The translations under genes and the position numbers were made by a program. DNA of 8,245 nucleotides, from positions 1-8,245 of the forward strand of contig CAJLPX010000051.1 in NCBI GenBank assembly GCA_905208635.1, in the 5' to 3' direction. This document shows positions 1 through 6,715 of the stretch, one piece after another. The DNA comes from an uncultured Collinsella sp. (GTDB taxonomy: Bacteria > Actinomycetota > Coriobacteriia > Coriobacteriales > Coriobacteriaceae). Position 1 is the stretch's first letter. Each line of letters begins with the position of its first letter. The notes under the pieces are model-generated. The model saw nothing but the letters and a program-made list of their open reading frames with translations, ran no database searches and had not been told where the DNA came from.

Positions 1-50
1 CGCAGACGCTCAAGCAGGAATACCTCGATACATACGAGGGAGGTGAATGA
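1..50 (+). CDS. C-terminal end of an unidentified upstream gene (partial)
   Basis: Reading from base 3, the frame gives QTLKQEYLDTYEGGE and stops at TGA (48-50). The sequence enters the window already open, so only the last 15 residues are visible. The hydrophilic, charged tail looks like a normal soluble protein end, but no family can be named from it. The stop lies one base before the ATG of the next gene, and that gene's ribosome binding site is inside these last codons, so the two are probably co-transcribed and translationally coupled. The alternative frame ending at TGA 44-46 gives ADAQAGIPRYIRGR and is less convincing. Confidence 0.5.
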   Translation, partial: QTLKQEYLDTYEGGE

Positions 51-51
51 C

Positions 52-396
52 ATGAAACTATTTGAACAGCTGAAGTCCAATGCGTCGCGCATGGCTGTCT
101 ACGCCATCCTCGTGGCAACGGCTTTATGCGGAATCGCGGCACCCGTCTATGCGCTCAACGGGGAGAAAGGCGATGTCGAACCCGCGTACATGGCTTCGAC
201 GGTTAAGGACCGGTACAAAGCCTTCTCTGGAGACACGTTTTACGTAGCAGAGTACGACACGACCTACCGTCAGCTTCGCTACAACAAGGGCTACGACTAT
301 CTAGGCGCAGAGGCAATCAGCTATACATCGGGTTGGTACGGCTCAAACTATGGACACATAACCCAGTTCAAGTGTAACTACCGTGTGTACAACTAA
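52..396 (+). CDS. Small Tyr-rich exported protein of unknown function
   Basis: 114 residues. The start is set at ATG 52 because the ribosome binding site GAGGGAGGTG (36-45) ends six bases before it; an in-frame GTG at 43 lies inside that site and is unlikely to be used. Residues 1-34 form a typical Sec signal peptide: a basic N-region (K2, K8, R13), a hydrophobic stretch from about 14 to 31, and a V-Y-A cleavage site after A34. The predicted mature part is about 80 residues, with 13 tyrosines, many glycines, a single cysteine near the end (in FKCNYRVYN) and no further membrane segment. I do not recognise the family. It is coupled to the preceding gene and has its own strong terminator at 411-446. 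Its codon use (ATA, CTA, TTA, many T/A-ending codons) is looser than in secA or rpmE, which fits an accessory gene. A secreted peptide, bacteriocin-like product or surface protein are all possible; nothing in the sequence decides. Confidence 0.7.
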   Translation: MKLFEQLKSNASRMAVYAILVATALCGIAAPVYALNGEKGDVEPAYMASTVKDRYKAFSGDTFYVAEYDTTYRQLRYNKGYDYLGAEAISYTSGWYGSNYGHITQFKCNYRVYN

Positions 397-410
397 AGCA
401 ACCGGCCGGG

Positions 411-446
411 ACGAGGGGTGACGCAAAAGCGTCGCCCCTCGTTTTT
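411..446 (+). terminator. Rho-independent terminator of the small exported-protein gene
   Basis: ACGAGGGGTGACGC (411-424) pairs with GCGTCGCCCCTCGT (429-442) over 14 positions with one G-U wobble, across an AAAA loop, and is followed by a TTTTT run (442-446). It lies 14 bases after the stop codon at 396. Confidence 0.88.
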
Positions 447-455
447 AACCATGTC

Positions 456-474
456 AACTGAACCTAGTTCAGTT
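456..474. promoter_or_regulatory. Perfect palindrome, operator-like
   Basis: AACTGAACCTAGTTCAGTT has 8-base perfect arms around a CTA centre. It has the size and symmetry of a dimeric repressor site (TetR or MarR type, for example). It lies just downstream of a terminator and is not followed by T residues, so it is not itself a terminator. No regulator gene is visible nearby, so the protein that might bind it is unknown. Confidence 0.35.
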
Positions 475-537
475 TGGTTGATTTCCGATCTCAGCCGAAC
501 ACATTGAGCGGAAAGGCCGTTCCCGCAGTCAGTCGAA

Positions 538-577
538 CGTCCCCGGGGCCCTTCTCAGGCCCCGGGGACGGCATTTT
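538..577 (+). terminator. Perfect 13-bp GC-rich hairpin, possible terminator or attenuator
   Basis: CGTCCCCGGGGCC (538-550) and GGCCCCGGGGACG (558-570) pair perfectly over 13 bases across a CTTCTCA loop. A short T run follows at 574-577 after GCA. The stem is very stable but the T run is short and displaced. No gene lies between it and the previous terminator, so it would end either a small untranslated transcript or read-through, or act in a longer rpmE leader. The opposite strand has no T run after the stem. Confidence 0.45.
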
Positions 578-650
578 CCCAGTTGAAGGAACGGTGGAGA
601 TGTGTTTCGATGGGTCAGATTCGTGTCGTTCCGAAAAGACCGTGAACCTT

Positions 651-679
651 TTGTGGGACGCGCGGCGCCGTGGTACCAT
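651..679 (+). promoter_or_regulatory. Candidate promoter for rpmE
   Basis: TTGTGG (651-656) and TACCAT (674-679) resemble -35 and -10 boxes (3/6 and 4/6 matches to the housekeeping consensus) with an ideal 17-base spacer. Transcription would start near 686 and give a leader of about 78 bases before rpmE. Confidence 0.4.
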
Positions 680-692
680 AGCCGAGTTTGTT

Positions 693-741
693 GTCTTGGT
701 CGGAAACCAAGACGCCTTATGCGCTGATCGGTAACCAGCGC
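693..741 (+). promoter_or_regulatory. Two-hairpin leader of rpmE
   Basis: Hairpin 1 pairs GTCTTGGT (693-700) with ACCAAGAC (706-713) around CGGAA. Hairpin 2 pairs GCGCTG (721-726) with CAGCGC (736-741) around a 9-base loop. Both contain TCGGnAACCA (700-709 and 728-737), so the leader carries the same short motif twice in loop regions. The ribosome binding site AAGGAG (751-756) begins nine bases after hairpin 2. In E. coli, L31 represses its own mRNA through the leader; an analogous role here is an inference. Confidence 0.4.
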
Positions 742-763
742 CTGACCAATAAGGAGTCCTACC

Positions 764-1189
764 ATGAAGCAGGGTATCCATCCCCAGTATGTCGAGTGCA
801 CGGTGACGTGCTCCTGCGGCAACACCTTCAAGACGCACGCTACCGTGTCCGAGATGAAGGTCGAGCTTTGCAACGAGTGCCACCCGTTCTACACCGGCCA
901 GCAGAAGTTCGTCGACACCGGTGGACGCGTCCAGCGCTTCGCCGACAAGTTCGGTGGCGCCGCTGCCGCCCAGCTCAAGAAGGCTGAGGAGGCCAAGGCT
1001 GCCAAGGCCGCCAAGGCTGCTGAGGCCGAGGCCGCTCGCAAGGCCGCCGCTGAGGCTAAGGCTGCCGAGAAGGCTAAGCGTGCTGCTAAGTTCGCCGAGG
1101 AGGCTGCCAAGCAGGCCGCCGAGGCTCCCGCAGAGGCTCCCGTCGAGGAGGCCGCTGCCGAGGCCGAGACCACCGAGGCTGCTGAGTAA
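764..1189 (+). CDS. rpmE: 50S ribosomal protein L31, zinc-binding type, with long Ala-rich tail
   Basis: 141 residues, about twice the usual 66-80. Residues 1-65 are a complete bacterial L31: the IHPQY start, the CxC pair C16/C18 and the CxxC pair C36/C39 that hold zinc, then HPFYTG and TGGRVQRF. L31 sits on the large subunit and reaches the small subunit, helping to bridge them. Residues 66-141 are a low-complexity tail in which 38 of 76 residues are Ala. The first part (to about 118) alternates Ala with Lys, Arg and Glu and should be a long helix; the last 23 residues have eight Glu, two Pro and no basic residue. The start ATG 764 follows AAGGAG (751-756) by seven bases. The gene is monocistronic: its own candidate promoter and leader lie upstream and a strong terminator follows. 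The C+ zinc form suggests that a zinc-free L31 paralogue may exist elsewhere, which cannot be seen here. Confidence 0.96.
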   Translation: MKQGIHPQYVECTVTCSCGNTFKTHATVSEMKVELCNECHPFYTGQQKFVDTGGRVQRFADKFGGAAAAQLKKAEEAKAAKAAKAAEAEAARKAAAEAKAAEKAKRAAKFAEEAAKQAAEAPAEAPVEEAAAEAETTEAAE

Positions 1190-1224
1190 ATAGCTCGCCG
1201 CGGAATCGCTCGCATTCATGGCAC

Positions 1225-1269
1225 AAGGGCCGTGCATCCATTTGGGTGCGCGGCCCTTTTCTTTTTTTT
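1225..1269 (+). terminator. Rho-independent terminator of rpmE
   Basis: AAGGGCCGTGCATCC (1225-1239) pairs with GGGTGCGCGGCCCTT (1244-1258) with two G-U wobbles across ATTT. A long T-rich run (1257-1269, one C) follows. The upper part, GCATCCATTTGGGTGCGC (1234-1251), recurs almost unchanged in the hairpin before yitT (5582-5599). Confidence 0.92.
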
Positions 1270-1301
1270 GGTGCAAGCTAACCTGTCCCCGTGGCACCAA
1301 A
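1267..1301. repeat. Hairpin repeat, copy 1 (conserved loop, variable arms)
   Basis: TTTGGTGC (1267-1274) and GCACCAAA (1294-1301) are perfect 8-base arms around a 19-base loop, AAGCTAACCTGTCCCCGTG (1275-1293). Its left arm overlaps the last T residues of the rpmE terminator. Copy 2 lies 29 bases downstream with a loop of identical length and nearly the same sequence but different arms. The reverse complement carries GGGACAGGTT. The pattern resembles short palindromic REP-type intergenic elements; that label is an inference. Confidence 0.6.
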
Positions 1302-1330
1302 TGGCAGAGAGACGGCGTTTGCTCAGATAA

Positions 1331-1367
1331 AACTTGCCAAAATAAACCTGTCCCATTGTGGCAGGTT
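1331..1367. repeat. Hairpin repeat, copy 2 (conserved loop, variable arms)
   Basis: AACTTGCCA (1331-1339) pairs with TGGCAGGTT (1359-1367) over 9 positions with one T-G pair, enclosing the 19-base loop AAATAAACCTGTCCCATTG (1340-1358). The loop aligns with copy 1 without gaps: AACCTGTCCC is identical and sits at the same offset. The arm sequences are unrelated to copy 1 but complementary to each other, so structure appears to be kept while sequence changes. Nothing follows that looks like a terminator T run. Confidence 0.6.
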
Positions 1368-1386
1368 GGTCATAGTTATTACGTGG

Positions 1387-1402
1387 CGGTCGAGGTCGAC
1401 CG
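1387..1402. promoter_or_regulatory. Perfect palindrome upstream of secA
   Basis: CGGTCGA (1387-1393) and TCGACCG (1396-1402) are perfect 7-base arms around GG. It lies 28 bases before the candidate -10 box of secA, so it could be a protein binding site for secA-prfB control. No regulator can be assigned. Confidence 0.3.
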
Positions 1403-1429
1403 TATAGGCCGCGCCTTGTTTGGCTAAAG

Positions 1430-1435
1430 TACAAT
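1430..1435 (+). promoter_or_regulatory. Candidate -10 box for secA-prfB
   Basis: TACAAT matches the -10 consensus at 5 of 6 positions and lies 61 bases before the secA start. No convincing -35 box stands 16-18 bases upstream, where the sequence is GC-rich, so this is a weak call. The rest of the 307-base gap between rpmE and secA is the rpmE terminator, the two hairpin repeats and the palindrome. Confidence 0.35.
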
Positions 1436-1496
1436 CATCTGTGTTTAACTCGCCCGCAGCTGCACGGCGTGGGCGATGGCCAAAAAGGAAAACCAC

Positions 1497-4303
<2,807 letters not shown>

Positions 4304-4304
<1 letters not shown>

Positions 4305-5452
4305 TGGCTGAGGCTTTAGAGGTAACGCTCGCCGAGCTGGACGCGTTTGCGGACCGGCTCGGCGAGGTCGAGTCGTATCTCCACTTGGACGAAAAGCGCA
4401 CGCGCGTGACCGAGCTCGAGGCCAAAAGCGTGGCCCCCGGCTTTTGGGATGACGCCGACGCCGCCCGTGCCACCATGGAGGAAATCGCGCGCACCAAGGA
4501 AGATATCGCCGCCGTGGACAACGCGCGCGGCGAGCTTTCCGATGCCCGCGCCGCGCTGGAGCTTGCCGAGGAGATGGGGGATGACCCCGATGCCGCCGCT
4601 CTTCGCGAGGAGGCTACAGCCACGGCTGAGCGCCTGGCCCGTGCCATCGATGAGCTTGAGCTTTCGAGCTGGTTTACCGGTGAGTTCGATCACGGCGATG
4701 CCATTGTGACCATCAAGCCCGGACAGGGTGGTCTGGAGGCCCAGGACTGGACCTTCATGCTCTTTAAGATGTACATGAAGTACTGCCAGCGTCGCGGCTG
4801 GAAGGTCACGATTAACGACTGCCCCGCTGCTGAGGTCATCGGCATCGACCGCGCGACCTTTACCGTCGAGGGCAAGGACGCATTTGGCATGCTGCGCGCC
4901 GAGGCCGGCGTCCACCGCTTGGTTCGCATTAGCCCCACCGACGACAAGAAGCGCCGCCAGACCACGTTTGCCGGCGTCGAGGTCATCCCCGTGCTACCCG
5001 ATGATATCGACATCGAAATCAGTCCCGATGACATCCGCGTGGACGTGTACCACGCGAGCGGCCCGGGCGGTCAGGGCGTTAACACCACCGACTCCGCCGT
5101 GCGCGTGACGCATTTCCCCAGCGGCATTGTGGTCACCTGCCAAAACGAGCGCAGCCAGATCCAGAACAAGGCCGCGTGCATGCAGATCCTCAAGGCTCGC
5201 CTGTACGAGATTGAGCTCGAGAAGCGCGCCGAGGCCCTGGATGAGATTCGCGGACCCAAAACCACGATTGGTTTTGGCAACCAGATCCGCAGCTACGTGC
5301 TCTACCCGTATCAGATGGTTAAGGACCTACGCACGGGCGTTGAGACCAGCAACGTCGAGGCAGTTCTTGACGATGGCGACCTGGACCCGTTTGTTATTGG
5401 CTATCATCGCTGGGCCACCGGCAACGCCGATGCAGAAGGCTCGGAGATCTAA
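4304..5452 (+). CDS. prfB: Peptide chain release factor 2 (RF2)
   Basis: 382 residues, full length. RF2 reads stop codons in the ribosomal A site and releases the finished chain. The N-terminal helical domain and the PCRF region cover roughly the first 220 residues; the catalytic loop ASGPGGQGVNTTDSAVR carries the GGQ at 255-257. The placement NTTDSAVRVTHFPSGIVVTCQNERSQIQNK and the ending are typical of RF2 rather than RF1. The stop-codon recognition tripeptide, normally Ser-Pro-Phe in RF2, reads Ser-Pro-Thr (210-212, codons AGC CCC ACC at 4931-4939) within LVRISPTDDKKRRQTTF; Thr is the third residue of the RF1 tripeptide (Pro-x-Thr). The frame is continuous through SYLHLDEK, where E. coli prfB has its UGA frameshift site, so no programmed frameshift is present. 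The start ATG overlaps the secA stop and its ribosome binding site must lie in the secA end (GGCAGGAAT region is weak), which favours coupling. Stop codon TAA. Confidence 0.97.
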
Positions 5453-5551
5453 AACATCGGGCGGCTTCAAGCCGATGCTAAGCCCAACGGTTGGACGGGT
5501 TTGTATCCGGAATAAACCCTGCGCAGGGGTGGTTTTTGTCCGGCGAATCGG

Positions 5552-5557
5552 TAGAAT
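5552..5557 (+). promoter_or_regulatory. Candidate -10 box for yitT
   Basis: TAGAAT matches the -10 consensus at 5 of 6 positions in the 165-base gap after prfB. The -35 region (around 5529-5535) is poor. If used, transcription would start near 5564 and run at once into the hairpin at 5578-5605. Confidence 0.3.
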
Positions 5558-5577
5558 CGAATACAGCAAGAAGTTCG

Positions 5578-5605
5578 AAGCGCATCCGTTTGGGTGCGCT
5601 TTTTT
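5578..5605 (+). terminator. Terminator-like hairpin directly before the yitT ribosome binding site
   Basis: AAGCGCATCC (5578-5587) pairs with GGGTGCGCTT (5592-5601) with one G-U wobble across GTTT, and a run of six T (5600-5605) follows. It has all parts of an intrinsic terminator. It probably ends secA-prfB transcripts, yet only 12 bases separate its last T from the yitT start, so no promoter fits between them and yitT mRNA must pass through it. Confidence 0.75.
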
Positions 5606-5617
5606 GAGGGAGGCAGC

Positions 5618-6508
5618 ATGGCATATCGTCTGGACATTAAGCGTATTCTTTCGATGAACTTCTTTCACGACCTGCCCCAGATTATGTTGGGGTGCGCTCT
5701 GGCCGCTATTGCGACCGACCTGTTTTTGATTCCCAACGGCCTTGCTGCCGGTGGCGTTACGGGCCTTGCCACCATTATCCAGGCGGTCGGCGCATCGCGC
5801 GGTCTATCGCTTCCCGTTGGTATTCAGACGATCGTGATGAACGCCTTGCTGCTGCTGGTCGTTATGCGCGAGGGTGGCATGTTCTACGTGGTGCAGACGG
5901 CGACGGGCTTTGTGCTGCTGGGCTTTTTCACCGACCTGTTCGCTCCGTTTGTGGCGCCGCTGGCACATGCCGATCTGATGCTGCCCGCTATGTGGGGCGG
6001 CATCATCACGGGCATCGGTTATGGCATGGTGCTGCGCGCCGGCGCCAACACCGGCGGCTCGGACACGATTGGCCAAATCATCTCGCGTAATACCTCGCTG
6101 CCCGTGGGCTCGACCGTCATGGCGATCGATGTTGCCGTATGTGCGCTGTCGGCTCCGGTCTTTTCAATCGAAAATGCACTATATGCAGGCCTTTCGATGG
6201 TCATTAGCGGCTACGTGATCGATGCCGTGGTCGATGGTGGCAACAAACGCCGTATGGTACTCATCATCTCGGACAAGTTCCCCGATATCGCTGCCGATAT
6301 CATGTATGGCCTGGGTCGTGGTTGTACCAAGTTTAAGGCGACTGGCATGTATTCGGGTGCCGAGAAGCCGGTGATCATGGTCATCGTGAGCCGTCGGGAG
6401 CTCAATACCCTCAAGACGATCGTGCGCGAGCGCGATCCTCACGCCATTGTGACGGTCGCCGACGTTACGGAAGCCTTCGGCGAGGGATTCAAGGACATTA
6501 GCGCGTAG
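5618..6508 (+). CDS. YitT-family integral membrane protein
   Basis: 296 residues from ATG 5618, which follows GAGGGAGG (5606-5613) by four bases; the earlier in-frame GTG 5594 lies inside the terminator hairpin and is rejected. The N-terminal two thirds are hydrophobic, with likely membrane segments near 19-37, 43-58, 66-84, 90-113, 123-140, 164-181 and 186-204. Family landmarks are FLIPNGLAAGGVTGLA (36-51) and GANTGGSDTIGQIISR (142-157). From about 212 to 291 a soluble domain (LIISDKFPDIAADIM ... GLGRGCTKFKATGMYSG ... VTVADVTEAFGEGF) matches the C-terminal DUF2179 domain seen in YitT/YebE-type proteins and is probably cytoplasmic. The biochemical role of the family is not established; a transport function is often assumed. 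The gene stands alone: it is separated from prfB by 165 bases and from the transketolase genes by 207 bases. Its stop is TAG, and I see no clear terminator after it. Confidence 0.88.
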   Translation: MAYRLDIKRILSMNFFHDLPQIMLGCALAAIATDLFLIPNGLAAGGVTGLATIIQAVGASRGLSLPVGIQTIVMNALLLLVVMREGGMFYVVQTATGFVLLGFFTDLFAPFVAPLAHADLMLPAMWGGIITGIGYGMVLRAGANTGGSDTIGQIISRNTSLPVGSTVMAIDVAVCALSAPVFSIENALYAGLSMVISGYVIDAVVDGGNKRRMVLIISDKFPDIAADIMYGLGRGCTKFKATGMYSGAEKPVIMVIVSRRELNTLKTIVRERDPHAIVTVADVTEAFGEGFKDISA

Positions 6509-6715
6509 GGCCGACCGCGTCCCATCCAAAAGACGTTCACATTGATAAACCGTTTCATCAGCGGTTCTGCCTGCTCAATTGTTCAAATAATGATAAAAAC
6601 TCTGGTAAAGCCATCAGTTTCCAGCATAATGAATGACGTACGTGCATTGCGGCTGTGTTGGGATTACCTTCGGTGCCGTGCGCATTTTGTCTAATGAGGA
6701 TGAAAGGAAGGCACA
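6509..6715. other. AT-richer intergenic stretch before the transketolase genes
   Basis: The middle of this 207-base gap (about 6540-6640) is clearly richer in A and T than the flanking genes, as expected for a control region. It holds the operator-like palindrome at 6543-6560 and a second TGATAAA ... CATCAG pair (6591-6597 and 6612-6617). I could not find a convincing -35/-10 pair with proper spacing, nor a terminator for the preceding gene. Confidence 0.4.
6543..6560. promoter_or_regulatory. Operator-like palindrome upstream of transketolase genes
   Basis: TGATAAACCGTTTCATCA is symmetric at 7 of 9 positions around a central CG. A CG-centred site flanked by AA/TT is typical of LacI/GalR-family regulators, many of which control sugar metabolism, and this would suit a pentose-phosphate operon. 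The assignment is tentative because no regulator gene is in view. Confidence 0.3.

Larger units (their letters stand above)
447..650. other. Gene-free stretch between the first terminator and the rpmE promoter
   Basis: No credible coding frame exists here: the open frames run through hairpins, lack ribosome binding sites and give low-complexity products. The stretch holds a perfect palindrome (456-474) and an isolated GC-rich hairpin (538-570), listed separately. I see no RNA gene I can name. Confidence 0.6.

Noticed and set aside
120..132. Lipoprotein signal (lipobox) around Cys26 of the small exported protein
   Set aside because: The residue before the Cys is Leu and the third before is Thr, which does not fit a lipobox; a signal peptidase I site (VYA) follows instead.
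52..396. Lactococcin 972-type bacteriocin
   Set aside because: Size and signal peptide fit, but I do not see the Trp/His pattern and aromatic ending of that family; left as unknown.
456..474. LexA (SOS) box
   Set aside because: Gram-positive LexA sites have GAAC and GTTC separated by four bases; here the separation is three and the flanks do not match.
474..734. 86-codon plus-strand frame between the palindrome and rpmE
   Set aside because: No ribosome binding site, reads through the perfect hairpin and the candidate rpmE promoter, and has no family-like sequence.
491..1300. 269-codon minus-strand frame across rpmE and its flanks
   Set aside because: It passes through the rpmE terminator and the 538-570 hairpin, and its Leu/Gly/Ser-rich centre is the antisense of the Ala-rich L31 tail.
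1476..1496. Earlier secA start at ATG 1476
   Set aside because: No ribosome binding site upstream of it, while AAGGAA at 1485-1490 is correctly spaced for ATG 1497.
5497..5537. Second terminator after prfB (GGGTTT/AAACCC arms; palindrome CCCTGCGCAGGG followed by GGTTTTTG)
   Set aside because: The pairings compete with each other, leave a short stem or a tight loop, and the T run is separated from the stem by GTGG; the 5578-5605 hairpin is a much better terminator.
6548..6566. Terminator after yitT (AACCG/CGGTT hairpin)
   Set aside because: Only five base pairs, a nine-base loop and no T run.
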